64,000 bases of DNA, from positions 62,001 to 126,000 of the forward strand of contig NZ_VHIZ01000050.1 of the NCBI RefSeq assembly GCF_006494375.1, given 5' to 3'. A program made the translations under genes and the position numbers. Source of the stretch: Pantoea anthophila. GTDB taxonomy: Bacteria > Pseudomonadota > Gammaproteobacteria > Enterobacterales > Enterobacteriaceae. Below the pieces are notes generated by a model that was not told where the DNA came from, ran no database searches, and worked only from the letters and a program-made list of their open reading frames with translations. Positions 38,987-49,542 of the stretch are shown here, piece after piece. Position 1 is the first letter of the stretch. Each line of letters starts with the position of its first letter.

Positions 38987-40095
38987 CAGATAATTTCCAG
39001 TTTGGCACGCAGACAGCCGGCACTCTGCATTGACTGCAGAATCGACATCAGCTCGATAGGTGACGCGCCCAGCGCATTCAGCGCACGCACCACGTTGTTC
39101 AGGTTGGCGCTGGCGTTGACGCGTTGCAGCGCACCGCCGCTCTGACGCAGATCGATCTGGGTCTGCGTTGTCGCCACCGTCTGACCACCGGCCAGCGGGG
39201 TATCAGGCTGGCTGACGTTCTGCTGCTGGTTGACCGTCACAGAGAGGTTGCCCTGCGCCACCGCACACTGATTCAGCGTCACTTCGCGGTTCATCACCAC
39301 CGAGCCGGTACGGGAGTTGATGATCACTTTGGCATCTTCAACCGGAATCGAGACGTTAATGTTCTGGATATCGGCCAGCAGACGCACCTGCGCACCATTG
39401 TTTGGTGAGACGCGGATCTGCACGGTACGCGCATCCAGCGGCTGAGCCGAGCCATATCCCCCACGCGCGTTAATGGCATCAGCAATCCGCTGCGCCATGG
39501 AGAAGTCTTCGTTGTTCAGCTGCAGGTTAATGGTGTTCTGCGAACCAAAGTTGCTCTGCAGTTCACGCTCTACCGTGGCGCCGCCGGTAATCCGGCCGCC
39601 GTTAAGCTGGTTAACCTGAACACTGCTGCCGCCTGCCGATGCGCCTGCACCGCCCACGAGGATATTTCCCTGCGCCAGCGCATAGACCTGGTTATCGACC
39701 CCTTTCAGCGGCGTCATTAACAGCGTGCCGCCGCGCAGGCTTTTGGCGTTACCCAGCGAAGAGACCACCACATCCAGGTTCTGTCCCTGACGGGCAAACG
39801 CGGGCAGTTTTGCGGTAACCATAACCGCCGCCACGTTTTTCAGCTGCATGTTGGTGCCTGCGGGCACGGTAATCCCCAGCTGTGACAGCATGTTGCTGAC
39901 GGTCTGAGTGGTAAACGGCGTCTGGGTCGTCTGGTCACCGGTACCATCAAGACCCACAACCAGGCCATAGCCCAGTAACTGGTTCTCGCGAACCCCCTGG
40001 ATGGTGGTTAAGTCACGGATCAAATCGGCTTTTGCCAGCAGGCTGACGCCCAGCAGCAGCGCCAGCCCGGCGCGCAACAGCGTTAACTTTTTCAT
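38986..40095 (-). CDS. flgI: FlgI, flagellar P-ring protein
   Basis: Forms the P ring around the rod in the peptidoglycan layer. The 369 residues begin with a Sec signal peptide ([20 protein letters not shown], cleavage near AKA-D). The mature start is [20 protein letters not shown], and [15 protein letters not shown] is a family signature. Ends with [19 protein letters not shown]. It follows flgH by 9 bases. Confidence 0.97.
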   Translation of the reverse strand: MKKLTLLRAGLALLLGVSLLAKADLIRDLTTIQGVRENQLLGYGLVVGLDGTGDQTTQTPFTTQTVSNMLSQLGITVPAGTNMQLKNVAAVMVTAKLPAFARQGQNLDVVVSSLGNAKSLRGGTLLMTPLKGVDNQVYALAQGNILVGGAGASAGGSSVQVNQLNGGRITGGATVERELQSNFGSQNTINLQLNNEDFSMAQRIADAINARGGYGSAQPLDARTVQIRVSPNNGAQVRLLADIQNINVSIPVEDAKVIINSRTGSVVMNREVTLNQCAVAQGNLSVTVNQQQNVSQPDTPLAGGQTVATTQTQIDLRQSGGALQRVNASANLNNVVRALNALGASPIELMSILQSMQSAGCLRAKLEII

Positions 40096-40104
40096 TGAAA
40101 CCTC

Positions 40105-40815
40105 TTACATCGGCGAGATGTTCAGGAAGAAGCGCTGTAACCAACCCATGGTCTGCGCCTCATTGATATAGCCATTTCCGACGTACTCAATACGTGCATC
40201 GGCGACAGCGGTAGATAACACGGCGTTGCTGGCGCTGATGGTGCGTGGGTTGACTACACCTGAGAAGCGAATGAACTCCGTGCCCTGATTAATGGCGATC
40301 TGTTTTTCACCGACCACGTGCAGGTTGCCGTTCGACAACACCTGATCCACCGTGACGGTAATGGTGCCGGTAAAGGTGTTGTTGGCAGATGCGCCCCCTT
40401 TCCCGGCGAAATCGTTTTTGCCTTCCGCACTGATATTGGCTTTTTCGCCACCGGCACCCACCAGGCCCGCCAGACCGGTCGGCACGGCGTTCAGGCCAAA
40501 GCTGTTGCTGCCATCGCGGCTGGCATTGGCGGAAGAGCTTTTGCTGGCACTGACGTTTTCCTGCAGCGTGATGGTCAGGGTATCGCCAATGTTGCGTGGA
40601 CGGCGGTCTTCAAACAGCGGCTGATAGCCGTAGTTAAGCGGCGCGACGCCCTGGAAAATGGAGCCGTTTACCACCGGTGGCGCGGACGGCATCGGCTGTG
40701 CTGTGGTTGCGCCTTCGACCAGCGGGGTCCGGGGGACCAGGGCACAACCGTTAAGAGTTAGCAGCAGCGAGGCGACTAACCAATGTCCAGGCTTGAGAAT
40801 CTGTTGCTTCGCCAC
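40105..40815 (-). CDS. flgH: FlgH, flagellar L-ring lipoprotein
   Basis: Outer-membrane lipoprotein that forms the L ring. It begins with GTG at 40815 and has 236 residues, slightly longer than E. coli (232); the lipobox is LTLNGC (Cys24). The mature part contains INYGYQ-like [39 protein letters not shown] and the end [19 protein letters not shown]. The ribosome-binding site is weak (AAGGT), and the 60-base gap from flgG is the widest inside this operon. Confidence 0.96.
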   Translation of the reverse strand: MAKQQILKPGHWLVASLLLTLNGCALVPRTPLVEGATTAQPMPSAPPVVNGSIFQGVAPLNYGYQPLFEDRRPRNIGDTLTITLQENVSASKSSSANASRDGSNSFGLNAVPTGLAGLVGAGGEKANISAEGKNDFAGKGGASANNTFTGTITVTVDQVLSNGNLHVVGEKQIAINQGTEFIRFSGVVNPRTISASNAVLSTAVADARIEYVGNGYINEAQTMGWLQRFFLNISPM

Positions 40816-40875
40816 GGCGTCACGACCTTATTAATGTCTGTCATTCAGGCCAGCATGGGCTGGCCCTGTTCGGGA

Positions 40876-41658
40876 TTAAATCTGCGTTAATTTCGCCAGC
40901 ATCTGATCAGAGGTACTGATCGCCTTGCTGTTGATTTCGTAAGCGCGCTGCGTCTGAATCATGGTGACCAGCTCTTCCGCCACGTTAACGTTTGAGGTTT
41001 CGGTATAGCCCTGATAGAGCAGACCCGCGCCGTTCTGGCCTGGGGTGCTGTCAGTTGGTGCGCCCGATGCCTGAGTTTCCTTGTAGAGGTTTTCACCCAC
41101 GCTATCGAGACCGGCATCGTTCATGAAGGTGCTCAGGGTTAACTGACCCACCTGCGCAGCCTGGGCCTGGCCCTGCTGCGTCACGCTCACCACACCGTCA
41201 CGCGAAACCGTGATGCTGGTGGCGTTAGCCGGAATGGTAATACCGGGCTGCACCGGGAAACCGGAGTTGGTCACCAGCTGGCCGTTCTGATCCACCTGAA
41301 ACGCGCCGTCACGGGTATAAGCAGAGGTGCCATCCGGCATCTGAATCTGAAAATAGCCCTGGCCATTAATGGCGATATCTTTTGAATTGCTGGTCTGTGA
41401 CAGGTTGCCCTGGGTGTGCAGACGCTCGGTGGTGACCGGACGGACACCGGTGCCGATCTGCAGACCGGAGGGCAGCGTCGTCTGTTCGGACGACTGCGTG
41501 CCCGGCTGGCGCATGGTCTGGTACATCAGATCTTCGAACACGGCACGCGAACGCTTAAAGCCATTGGTGCTGACGTTAGCCAGGTTGTTGGCAATCACGT
41601 CCATGTTCATCTGCTGCGCATCAAGACCGGTCTTAGCGATCCATAAAGAACGAATCAT
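40876..41658 (-). CDS. flgG: FlgG, distal rod protein
   Basis: Distal rod subunit of the flagellar drive shaft. Its 260 residues equal the E. coli length. The N-terminus [20 protein letters not shown] with [13 protein letters not shown] is the axial-family signature, and the C-terminus [20 protein letters not shown] is the matching helix. It lies 17 bases after flgF. Confidence 0.98.
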   Translation of the reverse strand: MIRSLWIAKTGLDAQQMNMDVIANNLANVSTNGFKRSRAVFEDLMYQTMRQPGTQSSEQTTLPSGLQIGTGVRPVTTERLHTQGNLSQTSNSKDIAINGQGYFQIQMPDGTSAYTRDGAFQVDQNGQLVTNSGFPVQPGITIPANATSITVSRDGVVSVTQQGQAQAAQVGQLTLSTFMNDAGLDSVGENLYKETQASGAPTDSTPGQNGAGLLYQGYTETSNVNVAEELVTMIQTQRAYEINSKAISTSDQMLAKLTQI

Positions 41659-41675
41659 GTTGTTATCCTCGCGCC

Positions 41676-42431
41676 TTAGCTCATGTTCAGGAGCTGATTG
41701 GCTTTTTGTTCATTTTCGTCGACGTTAGTGATGACTTTCATCTGCATCTCAAAACGTCGGGCGTTGGCGATCATATCGACCATGGTTTCCACCGGTTTGA
41801 CGTTGCTGCCTTCCAGCACGCCAGGCATCACCTGCATGGTGGCGTCAGCCTGCAGCGCCGCACCGCGGGTTGCCTGTGTCGCAGCCGTGGGACGGAACAT
41901 CCCGTCATCACTGCGCTGCAGCTCCTGGCCGGTGGCCCTGACCAGCTTCAGCTTACCCAGCTGAACCGTGGCGTTAGGCGAGTCACCGGCATTCAGGCCG
42001 GTGATGGAGCCGTCAGCCGCGATGGTGATTTCGGTGCCCTGCGGGATCACAATCGGACCGCCGTCGCCCATCACAGGATTGCCCTGAACCGTCAGCGTGC
42101 CGTTCGGGCTGATCTGCATATTGCCGTTGCGGGTATAAGCTTCGCTGCCGTCAGCGGTACGCACCGCCAGCCAGCCATCCTGCTGCACCGCCACATCGAG
42201 TGGACGCTCGGTGTAATCCATCGCGCCCTGGCTCATGTCGGCGCCGGGTGTGGAGGCGGCGACCAGCGTACGGGTTGGCAGTGACCAGCCATTCACCGGC
42301 ACCGCGCGCAGCGCATTGAGCTGCGCACGAAAGCCTGGTGTTGAGGCGTTGGCGAGGTTGCTGGCGGTGACCGCCTGCTGATCCAGCGTCTGGCTGGCCG
42401 CGCCCATCGCGGTATATATCGCGTGATCCAT
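41676..42431 (-). CDS. flgF: FlgF, proximal rod protein
   Basis: Proximal rod subunit. The 251-residue protein begins [20 protein letters not shown] and has [20 protein letters not shown], the flagellar rod signature; it ends [19 protein letters not shown]. It follows flgE by 20 bases in the flgBCDEFGHIJ operon. Confidence 0.97.
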   Translation of the reverse strand: MDHAIYTAMGAASQTLDQQAVTASNLANASTPGFRAQLNALRAVPVNGWSLPTRTLVAASTPGADMSQGAMDYTERPLDVAVQQDGWLAVRTADGSEAYTRNGNMQISPNGTLTVQGNPVMGDGGPIVIPQGTEITIAADGSITGLNAGDSPNATVQLGKLKLVRATGQELQRSDDGMFRPTAATQATRGAALQADATMQVMPGVLEGSNVKPVETMVDMIANARRFEMQMKVITNVDENEQKANQLLNMS

Positions 42432-42451
42432 ATGGCAATCCTGTTAGCGAA

Positions 42452-43708
42452 TTAACGTAAGTTAACCAGCGTGTTGAGAATCTGGTCCTGAGTTTTGATG
42501 GTCTGCGCATTCGCCTGATAGTTACGCTGCGCCACGATCATGTTCACCAGCTCTTTACTCATATCGACGTTTGAGGACTCCAGGGCGCCCGCCGTCAGAG
42601 AACCAAAGGTTCCGGTGTTGGCCAGACCGATTGCTGCCTGACCGGATGCGCCTGACGCAGACCAGACGTTGTCGCCCTGTGACTGCAGACCTTCCGGGTT
42701 AGAGAAGCTCGCCAGCACAATCTGACCCAGCAGCTGGGTTTTCTTGTTGGAGTAGGTGCCAGTGATGGTGCCGTCATCATTGATGGCGTAGCTGGTCAGA
42801 TCGCCAGGTGCATAACCATCCTGCGTCGGGCTGCCAAAGGTGGTGGCGCCGGTGTTCTGCTGCAGACTGCCCAGCATGCTCAGGGTGATCGGCTGGTTCG
42901 CGACCGCGCCATTGGCGCCGCCCACGTTCAGCGTCAGGCCAACGGTACCGTCGTTGGTGGTGCTCACTACCGCACCGTTTGCATCCAGCTTAGAGACGCC
43001 TGTCAGCTTACCGCTGGTATCAAACGTCATGCGGAAGTCGCCCGCCGAGCTGCCGGTGTTACCGTCGATGGTATGAACGGTCCAGCTGTTGCTGGTGGTG
43101 TCTTTCACGAAGTACATGTCGAGCGCATGGTCATTACCCTGCGAGTCGAACACGGTTGCCGTGGTTTTCTTGTTGTAGCTGTCTGCGTTCGCCGTCGAGA
43201 AGGTGGTCACAGATGGCGTGGTGTCCGTTGAGTTCAGGTTGGCAATCAGTCCGGCCGTGGTGGTGGCGCGGGCTGGCATCTGCTCGGTCGGAATACGGAT
43301 CGCCACCGGGTTTGCACCCGACTGGATGGTGGCCGGTGAACCGCTGGCCGGATAGCCGGTCACGTTCAGGCCCTGGGTGTTAACCAGGTTACGGTTGGCA
43401 TCAAGGGTGAACTGACCATTACGTGAGTAGAACACGCCGCCGCTGTTGTCGGTCATGCGGAAGAAACCGTTACCGCTCAGCGCCACATCCAGGCCACGGC
43501 TGGTGGTGGTAGTCGCACCGTCGTTGAAGTTCTGGATCACGGCCGCCACTTTCGTGCCGAGGCCGACGTTAGAACCGGCAAACATATCGGCAAACGCGAT
43601 GGTGCTGGATTTAAAGCCCGCGGTGGCGGAGTTGGCGATGTTGTTACCGATGACATCAAGGTTACTAGAGGCAGCGCCAAGGCCGCTGACCGCTTGGGAA
43701 AATGACAT
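42452..43708 (-). CDS. flgE: FlgE, flagellar hook protein
   Basis: Hook structural protein linking rod to filament. 418 residues, a little longer than E. coli (about 402), with the difference in the variable middle domains. The N-terminus SFSQAVSGLGAASSNLDVIG with NNIANSATAGFKSS and the C-terminus MIVAQRNYQANAQTIKTQDQ form the D0 core. It is made downstream of the hook-cap gene flgD. Confidence 0.98.
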   Translation of the reverse strand: MSFSQAVSGLGAASSNLDVIGNNIANSATAGFKSSTIAFADMFAGSNVGLGTKVAAVIQNFNDGATTTTSRGLDVALSGNGFFRMTDNSGGVFYSRNGQFTLDANRNLVNTQGLNVTGYPASGSPATIQSGANPVAIRIPTEQMPARATTTAGLIANLNSTDTTPSVTTFSTANADSYNKKTTATVFDSQGNDHALDMYFVKDTTSNSWTVHTIDGNTGSSAGDFRMTFDTSGKLTGVSKLDANGAVVSTTNDGTVGLTLNVGGANGAVANQPITLSMLGSLQQNTGATTFGSPTQDGYAPGDLTSYAINDDGTITGTYSNKKTQLLGQIVLASFSNPEGLQSQGDNVWSASGASGQAAIGLANTGTFGSLTAGALESSNVDMSKELVNMIVAQRNYQANAQTIKTQDQILNTLVNLR

Positions 43709-43734
43709 GTGTGTGTCTCCTGTCTACAGGTTAA

Positions 43735-44406
43735 TCAGAGAATCTGACGTACGTCGTCAAGGGTGGCGGAGCCCATGGTGCCGAGATCCAGTTTGGTGGT
43801 GTCGTTCGCGGTACTCACCCCATTGACGTAGGCGTAGTTCAGCGGTTGTGCCACCAGTTGTGTGTTGCCATTGCTTGCAGCAATCGCAACGCTGTATTTA
43901 CCATCCGGGGCCACTGAACCATCCGTCAGCTTGCCGTCCCACGAGAAGGTGTGCACGCCAGCGCTCAGCGCGCCCAGATCGACGGTGTCGATCACCGCGC
44001 CACTGGCATCTTTAATGGTGGCAGTGGCGCCGGTCGAGGCGGAGCCGAGCTCAACACCAAAAGGCGTTGTGGTGCCGTTGCCGACCAGAATCTGGCTGCC
44101 GTTGACCATCACGCCATGCCCGATCAGCGTGGAGCTCTGCAGCGACTGGCTGGTGCTGATCTGGCCGGAGATCGATCCCAGCGTGGTGTTCAGTTTTTCA
44201 ATCCCGCTCAGGGTATTGATCTGTGCCAGCTGCGTGGTGAGCTGGCTGTTATCCATCGGATTGGTGGGATCCTGGTTCTGTAACTGGGTGACCAGCATGG
44301 TCAGGAACTGATTCTGCAGATCCTGCGCATTGTTGCCGGTGCCGGTGCTGGAGGAGCTGAGAACCGACGGATCCAGTTTTTCATTAACGCCTACCGCGAT
44401 AGCCAT
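43735..44406 (-). CDS. flgD: FlgD, hook-assembly capping scaffold
   Basis: Scaffold that caps the growing hook and is discarded afterwards. 223 residues: an N-terminal export and scaffold segment (LQNQFLTMLVTQLQNQDPTN, residues about 31-50), NSQLTTQLAQINTLSGIEKL, and C-terminal FnIII/tudor-like domains with HTFSWDGKLTDGSVAPDGKY. It ends SATLDDVRQIL. Between flgC (12-base gap) and flgE. Confidence 0.97.
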   Translation of the reverse strand: MAIAVGVNEKLDPSVLSSSSTGTGNNAQDLQNQFLTMLVTQLQNQDPTNPMDNSQLTTQLAQINTLSGIEKLNTTLGSISGQISTSQSLQSSTLIGHGVMVNGSQILVGNGTTTPFGVELGSASTGATATIKDASGAVIDTVDLGALSAGVHTFSWDGKLTDGSVAPDGKYSVAIAASNGNTQLVAQPLNYAYVNGVSTANDTTKLDLGTMGSATLDDVRQIL

Positions 44407-44418
44407 GGTTTTTCTCCG

Positions 44419-44823
44419 TTATTGCCCAATCGTCAGGGTTTTCATCATCATCGACTTCACGGTGTTCAGCACTTCCACGTTGGCCTGGTAGCTGCGTGAC
44501 GCCGACATGGTGTTGACGCTTTCGGAGACCACATCCACGTTCGGCATCTTCACGTAGCCTTTGGCATCGGCCATCGGGTTGCCCGGGTCGTAAACCAGTT
44601 TCGCTGGCGTCGGATCCTCGACAACCCGGGCGACTTTCACCCCGCCGGTCGCTGAGCCCGGCGCAGCATCGGTCTGGAAGACCACCTGCTTTGCCACGTA
44701 AGGCTTGCCATCGGGACCGGTGACGCTGTCGGCGTTCGCCAGGTTACTGGCACTGACGTTTAATCGCTGTGATTGCGCGGTCATCGCTGAACCGGCAATG
44801 TCAAAAATATTCAGCAAGGCCAT
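44419..44823 (-). CDS. flgC: FlgC, proximal rod protein
   Basis: Proximal rod subunit of 134 residues. [20 protein letters not shown] and [10 protein letters not shown] are the axial-protein signature; the C-terminus has [20 protein letters not shown]. It follows flgB by two bases, so the two rod genes are likely translationally coupled. Confidence 0.98.
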   Translation of the reverse strand: MALLNIFDIAGSAMTAQSQRLNVSASNLANADSVTGPDGKPYVAKQVVFQTDAAPGSATGGVKVARVVEDPTPAKLVYDPGNPMADAKGYVKMPNVDVVSESVNTMSASRSYQANVEVLNTVKSMMMKTLTIGQ

Positions 44824-44825
44824 AA

Positions 44826-45239
44826 TTATTGCCCTTGTAACACGCTCATCATGCCTTTGATCTGGCTGCTGATGAGGGTGAGGTCGGTTTGATATTTCAG
44901 GCTGTTATCCGCGAACTGCGTACGCTCACGGTCCATATCTACGGTGTTGCCGTCGGCAGAAGGCTGATCGGGAATGCGATAAAGCATGTCCATCGAGGGT
45001 ACGCCGTTTGTCTGTGCTTCAATGTGGCGAGCTGAAGTGACCTTCAACGCCATGCTGCTGCCTTCCGCACGGCCATTGGACATCACCCGACTCAGCTCGC
45101 TGGCAAAGTCGATATCCCGGGCCTGATAACCAGGGGTATCGGCGTTGGCAATATTTGACGCCAGGATCTCCTGACGTTGAGCACGCAGGTTGAGGGCCTC
45201 CGTACCAAATTTCAGCGCCGCATCCAGTTTGTCGAGCAT
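44826..45239 (-). CDS. flgB: FlgB, proximal rod protein
   Basis: First gene of the flgBCDEFGHIJ rod-hook operon. The ATG at 45239 ([20 protein letters not shown]) follows GGAGG with a short spacer and gives 137 residues; the 20-codon extension upstream is not conserved. [18 protein letters not shown] is the rod signature. The 154 bases to divergent flgA should carry the FlhDC-dependent class 2 promoters, which I could not pin down to bases. Confidence 0.97.
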   Translation of the reverse strand: MLDKLDAALKFGTEALNLRAQRQEILASNIANADTPGYQARDIDFASELSRVMSNGRAEGSSMALKVTSARHIEAQTNGVPSMDMLYRIPDQPSADGNTVDMDRERTQFADNSLKYQTDLTLISSQIKGMMSVLQGQ

Positions 45240-45393
45240 GTTTCCTCCGCGTATGAGAATTTCGAGCTGGCAGCTTAATTTGAAAAAGCAAGGGGTCATC
45301 GTCTGAATAAGGCCTCAAATGACCGCTATTTTGACAATTGAGGATTTTTCTTAACGGTTACACTCGTTGCCATCATCAGTGAGGAATTGCACC

Positions 45394-46053
45394 ATGCGTC
45401 GATATCTGACCCTGCTGACCAGCCTGCTGGTCGCGATCGCCCTGCCGGCTTCTGCGGGAGATCTCAATGCACAACTGAACCAGTTTTTTAAAGCGCGTGA
45501 CGCCCAGCATGCTCAGGGCATGACGGTGGTGATCCGCACGCCGCAGGCGCAGTGGCCCACCTGTGAGGCGCCTCAGTTCACCCTGCCCGGCAACAGCCGG
45601 TTATGGGGCAACATGAGCGTGGCGGCTAACTGCGGTGAAAACCGTCGTTATCTCCAGGTCCAGGTCCAGGTGACCGGGACCTATCTGGTGGCGAACCGGC
45701 TGCTGAGCCGGGGCAGCAGCGTCAGCGAAAGCGACTTCACGCTGCAGACGGGGCGTCTGGATACCCTGCCCGCACGCGCCCTGCTGAACAGCGACTCGGT
45801 GGCCGATGCGGTCGTCCTGCGTGACATCCCACCGGGACAGCCGATTAACCCCGCCATGCTGCGTCAGCCTTGGCGCGTTAAGGCAGGTCAGAGTGTGATG
45901 GTGATAGCCAGCGGCGACGGCTTTGACGCCAGTGGTGAGGGCAAGGCGCTGAACAACGCCACCCGTTCACAGTGGGTTCGCGTCAGGATGGGGAATGGTC
46001 AGATTGTCAGCGGTAAGGTGCGCGAGGATGGGAATATTCTTATAACGCTGTAA
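45394..46053 (+). CDS. flgA: FlgA, P-ring assembly chaperone
   Basis: Periplasmic chaperone for FlgI P-ring assembly. The ATG at 45394, after GAGGA, gives MRRYLTLLTSLLVAIALPASAG with a clear signal peptide (cleavage near ASA-G) and 219 residues, the E. coli length. The SAF domain follows in the second half (YLVANRLLSRGSSVSESDF, LRDIPPGQPINPAML). It diverges from flgB and precedes flgMN; the flgM sigma-28 promoter overlaps its end. Confidence 0.95.
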   Translation: MRRYLTLLTSLLVAIALPASAGDLNAQLNQFFKARDAQHAQGMTVVIRTPQAQWPTCEAPQFTLPGNSRLWGNMSVAANCGENRRYLQVQVQVTGTYLVANRLLSRGSSVSESDFTLQTGRLDTLPARALLNSDSVADAVVLRDIPPGQPINPAMLRQPWRVKAGQSVMVIASGDGFDASGEGKALNNATRSQWVRVRMGNGQIVSGKVREDGNILITL

Positions 46054-46058
46054 AGTGT

Positions 46059-46085
46059 TAAAGAAGCCCATCGTGCTGCCGATAG
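46059..46085 (+). promoter_or_regulatory. Sigma-28 (FliA) promoter of flgMN
   Basis: TAAAGAAG (46059-46066), 11 bases, then GCCGATAG (46078-46085), close to TAAAGTTT-N11-GCCGATAA. It begins six bases after the flgA stop and would start about 66 bases before the flgM ATG. It allows FlgM to be made both from the flgA promoter (class 2) and by FliA (class 3). Confidence 0.92.
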
Positions 46086-46157
46086 AAGAATCAACAAAGC
46101 GATAACGCTATTATGATTCAGGTGGCAGACTTCCCCTGACCGTACAGGAGCCCGAAT

Positions 46158-46460
46158 ATGAGCATTGACAGAACGCAACCTCTGAAACCCGCCAGCACCG
46201 TACAGAGCCGCGACACCAGCGAGCCAGGCAGCAGCAAAGTGCGTCAGAGTGCCAGCCCGGCGGCAGCGCCGGCGGCGGCCGCTCAGGTCAATCTGAGCAG
46301 CGCGCAGTCTCAGCTGATGCAGCCGAGCAGCAAAGACATCAACGTCGAGCGCGTTGAACAACTGAAAACCGCCATTCGTAATGGCGAACTGAAGATGGAT
46401 ACCGGCAAAATCGCCGATGCGCTGATTGCCGATACTAAGGCGTATTTAGAGGGTAATTAG
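46158..46460 (+). CDS. flgM: FlgM, anti-sigma-28 factor
   Basis: Binds FliA until export through the finished hook relieves inhibition. 100 residues, mostly polar and disordered in the first half (Ser/Ala/Pro-rich, [10 protein letters not shown]), with the FliA-binding helices in the second half ([33 protein letters not shown]). An AGGAG site precedes the ATG. FlgN follows by 5 bases. Confidence 0.96.
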   Translation: MSIDRTQPLKPASTVQSRDTSEPGSSKVRQSASPAAAPAAAAQVNLSSAQSQLMQPSSKDINVERVEQLKTAIRNGELKMDTGKIADALIADTKAYLEGN

Positions 46461-46465
46461 TTACC

Positions 46466-46897
46466 ATGAGTAATTTGCAGACCACATTAGATAAGATGCA
46501 GGACGTGCTGGCATCGCTTTCTGCGGTGCTGGAAGAAGAGCAGCAGCAGCTGGCAAGCGGCAACATTAACAGCAACCTGCTGCAGCGCATCACTGAAGAT
46601 AAAAGCGCGCTGCTCAGCACGCTGAACTATCTGGATGAGATGCGACGCACCGCTGAAAAGAGTCAGTCCGTGTCGGCACCTTATCGTGGTCAGAACGACA
46701 TGGCACGCCGCTGGGACGTCATCCAGCAGCATAGCCGTCGTCTGCAGGATGCCAATGTGCATAACGGCATGCTGCTGCAGCATCAGATTCGCTACACCCA
46801 GGATGCCCTGGAGGTGCTGAAGCCGCATCAGACCCAGGCGTTTTATGGCCCGGATGGGATGGGTAAAGGCCAGGCCACGTTAAGCCGTAAAGCCTGA
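46466..46897 (+). CDS. flgN: FlgN, chaperone for FlgK and FlgL
   Basis: Cytosolic export chaperone that delivers FlgK and FlgL to the secretion gate. 143 residues, almost entirely helical and Gln/Glu-rich (LSAVLEEEQQQLASGNINSN near residue 13), with a conserved C-terminal YTQDALEVLKP and ALL-type helices. It follows flgM in the same transcript, and a bidirectional terminator separates it from murJ. Confidence 0.93.
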   Translation: MSNLQTTLDKMQDVLASLSAVLEEEQQQLASGNINSNLLQRITEDKSALLSTLNYLDEMRRTAEKSQSVSAPYRGQNDMARRWDVIQQHSRRLQDANVHNGMLLQHQIRYTQDALEVLKPHQTQAFYGPDGMGKGQATLSRKA

Positions 46898-46910
46898 GCA
46901 GAAAAGTAGC

Positions 46911-46942
46911 AAAAAAAATCCCGCTGATGCGGGATTTTTTTA
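46911..46942. terminator. Bidirectional terminator between flgN and murJ
   Basis: ATCCCGC (46918-46924) pairs with GCGGGAT (46929-46935), with A- and T-runs flanking both sides. It lies between convergent flgN and murJ. Confidence 0.93.
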
Positions 46943-46961
46943 TGGCAGAAGAGGAACCGCG

Positions 46962-48500
46962 TCAGGCAGCGGTGCGGCGCGCATAGTCGCGCAGCCGGAA
47001 TCCCAGCAGCGCCAGCGCCAGGAAGTAACTTCCCCCACCCACTGCACAGACCAGCGCCAGACGCAGCAGTCGCCACAGCATCGAGCCCTGCTCCCAGGCG
47101 GGCATCCATTGCAGCATGGCAAACAGCGCCCCGGCCATCACCGCCACGGCGATCAGCAGACGCACCAGAAAGCTGCTCCAGCCCGGCTGAGGCATAAAGA
47201 TCTGCTTCTTGCGCAGCTGCCAGTAGAGCAGCGAGGCATTCAGACAGGCCGCCAGCCCAATCGAGAGAGAGAGACCGGCATGTTTCAGCGGGCCGATAAA
47301 CGCCAGGTTCATTACCTGCGTCATGATCAGCGTGATAATCGCGATTTTAACCGGGGTTTTGATGTCCTGCCGTGAATAGAAGCCGGGTGCCAGCACCTTG
47401 ACCACAATCAGGCCCATCAGGCCAACAGAGTAGGCGATCAGCGCACGCTGCGTCATCAGCGCATCAAAGGCCGTGAATTTGCCATACTGGAACAGCGCCA
47501 CGGTGAGCGGGCCGGAGAGCATCCCCAGCGCCACAGCGCAGGGCAGCGCCAGCAGGAAGCAGAGGCGCAGTCCCCAGTCCATCAGCCGGGAATACTCATC
47601 GTGATTGCCGCTGGAAAAACTTTTGGCCAGCGACGGCAGCAGAATGGTACCCAGCGCCACGCCCAGTACGCCGGAGGGGAACTCCATCAGGCGATCGGCG
47701 TAGTACATCCAGGAGACGGAACCCGACACCAGGAACGAGGCGAAGATGGTATTGATGATCAGCGAGATCTGACTGACCGAAACGCCAAGAATTGCCGGAC
47801 CCATCTGACGCATTACGCGCCAGACGCCTGCGTCACGCAGATTGATGCGTGGCAGCACCAGCATCCCCAGCTTCTTCAGGTGTGGAAGCTGATAGCCGAG
47901 CTGCAGCACCCCGCCCACAACGACCGCCCAGGCGAGCGCCATCACCGGCGGATGGAAATGCGGCGCGGCGAACAGGGCGAAGCTGATCATGCTGACGTTC
48001 AGCAGGGTCGGCGCAAAAGCTGGCACCGAGAAGCGGTTCCAGGTGTTCAGCACAGCACCCGCCAGCGACGCCAGCGAGATCAGCATAATGTAGGGAAAGG
48101 TCACCCGCAGCAGGGAACTGGTCAGGGCAAATTTATCCGCATGGTCGCTGAAGCCCGGTGCGGTAATCATGATCACCCAGGGCGCAGCGAGCATCCCCGC
48201 GAAGGTCACCAGCGCCAGCGCCAGTGTCAGCAGGCCTGAGACATAGGAGAGGAACAGACGTGTCGCCTCCTCACCCTGTTTGCTTTTATATTCCGCGAGA
48301 ATGGGCACAAACGCCTGGGAAAACGCGCCTTCGGCAAAAATACGCCTCAGCAGATTCGGCAGTTTAAACGCAACAAAAAACGCATCGGTCGCCATTCCGG
48401 CGCCAAACACCCGCGCCACGATGGCATCACGGGCAAAGCCCAGAACGCGGGAAAACAGGGTCATGGAACTGACCGCTGCCAGCGATTTCAAAAGATTCAT
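46962..48500 (-). CDS. murJ: MurJ, lipid II flippase
   Basis: Essential inner-membrane MOP-superfamily protein that flips lipid II to the periplasm. 512 residues with about 14 membrane segments. The start [20 protein letters not shown] with [15 protein letters not shown] is the MviN/MurJ signature. ANLP-like [20 protein letters not shown] carries the conserved substrate-binding arginines (R-R). It is transcribed alone on the minus strand after mviM. Confidence 0.97.
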   Translation of the reverse strand: MNLLKSLAAVSSMTLFSRVLGFARDAIVARVFGAGMATDAFFVAFKLPNLLRRIFAEGAFSQAFVPILAEYKSKQGEEATRLFLSYVSGLLTLALALVTFAGMLAAPWVIMITAPGFSDHADKFALTSSLLRVTFPYIMLISLASLAGAVLNTWNRFSVPAFAPTLLNVSMISFALFAAPHFHPPVMALAWAVVVGGVLQLGYQLPHLKKLGMLVLPRINLRDAGVWRVMRQMGPAILGVSVSQISLIINTIFASFLVSGSVSWMYYADRLMEFPSGVLGVALGTILLPSLAKSFSSGNHDEYSRLMDWGLRLCFLLALPCAVALGMLSGPLTVALFQYGKFTAFDALMTQRALIAYSVGLMGLIVVKVLAPGFYSRQDIKTPVKIAIITLIMTQVMNLAFIGPLKHAGLSLSIGLAACLNASLLYWQLRKKQIFMPQPGWSSFLVRLLIAVAVMAGALFAMLQWMPAWEQGSMLWRLLRLALVCAVGGGSYFLALALLGFRLRDYARRTAA

Positions 48501-48620
48501 AATTGACGGCGCATCCTGAAAAAATCAGTAAAAAGGAGAAGTCGCGCGGGCACCTGAAAGATGCCCGGCGACAGTCTACTGCCACGGAGGGAAATGACCA
48601 GCACGGAGTGTTACAAGGCG

Positions 48621-49541
48621 TTATTCCAGAATGGCACTACGCCAGAGGTTTTCCACCACACGCTGCGCCATCAGCGCCTGTTCACCGCTGGTTTCAGGCG
48701 TCGTCTGATTCTGCACGCAGTCGATAAAATGGCGTGCGGCCCCGCTGAACCCGCGCTGGGTCAGATGGCTCTGCCAGGCGGCAGGCGGAGCGATCAGCAC
48801 GCCGTCGTTCCGCTCTTCCTGCCAGTCGCGCATCTCACTGATGTCGATACATTTACCGTCGCCTGTCGCACTGACCCGCTCACGCTGACTGCCTGCGCGC
48901 CGATGCATGCTGGTGGTGATCGACAGGCCCTCCAGGGCGAAGTGGTGCTCAGCGTAGAGCATCTGTCCCTGTTCGTTGGTGTCGATGCGCCCCTGAACAT
49001 GCTGAACAGGCTTGCCGCCGAGCCAGAGTGCGGTGTCGACGACGTGCAGGTAGTCATCGAGCAGGGTAAAGCGGAGATCCTGAGGCCCGACGCTGTCGCT
49101 GCGGTGCTTTTCAATCCGTAGGGAAGCGACGTGTCCCATCTCCGCCCGCAGCTGCTGATAGCGCGGGGCGAAGCGGCGATTAAAGGCGACCATCAGCTTA
49201 CGCTGCTCTTTCTCCGCCAGCGCCACCAGCGCCTCAGCCTGATCCAGGGTTTCCGCCAGCGGCTTATCGACGCAGACATCTTTTCCGGCCAGCAGCAGCG
49301 CCTTCACCACCTCATAGTGCGTGGCGGTGCTGCTGTGGACAAAAACGGCGTCGCAGGCCGCGGCCAGCGCATTCAGGGAACTGAAACAGTCCATACGGTA
49401 ACTGTCGCAGAGTGGCCGGGCTTTGGCCTGATTCGGTGAAAATGCCCCCACCAGCGTCCAGTCCGTCGCTGCCGACAACACCGGCAGCCAGGCTTTCTGT
49501 GCGATACCGCCGAGTCCCACCACACCAATACGTAAAGTCAT
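48621..49541 (-). CDS. mviM: MviM, Gfo/Idh/MocA-family oxidoreductase
   Basis: NAD(P)-dependent oxidoreductase-like protein whose substrate is not known. The ATG at 49541 (MTLRIGVVGLGGIAQKAWLP) gives 306 residues with the Rossmann motif GVVGLGGIAQ at residues 6-15 and KPLAETLDQA (the EKP-type motif of the family). The longer upstream frame is not conserved and overlaps yceH. yceH ends one base before this start, so they are co-transcribed, and murJ follows downstream. Confidence 0.92.
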   Translation of the reverse strand: MTLRIGVVGLGGIAQKAWLPVLSAATDWTLVGAFSPNQAKARPLCDSYRMDCFSSLNALAAACDAVFVHSSTATHYEVVKALLLAGKDVCVDKPLAETLDQAEALVALAEKEQRKLMVAFNRRFAPRYQQLRAEMGHVASLRIEKHRSDSVGPQDLRFTLLDDYLHVVDTALWLGGKPVQHVQGRIDTNEQGQMLYAEHHFALEGLSITTSMHRRAGSQRERVSATGDGKCIDISEMRDWQEERNDGVLIAPPAAWQSHLTQRGFSGAARHFIDCVQNQTTPETSGEQALMAQRVVENLWRSAILE

Positions 49542-49542
49542 C

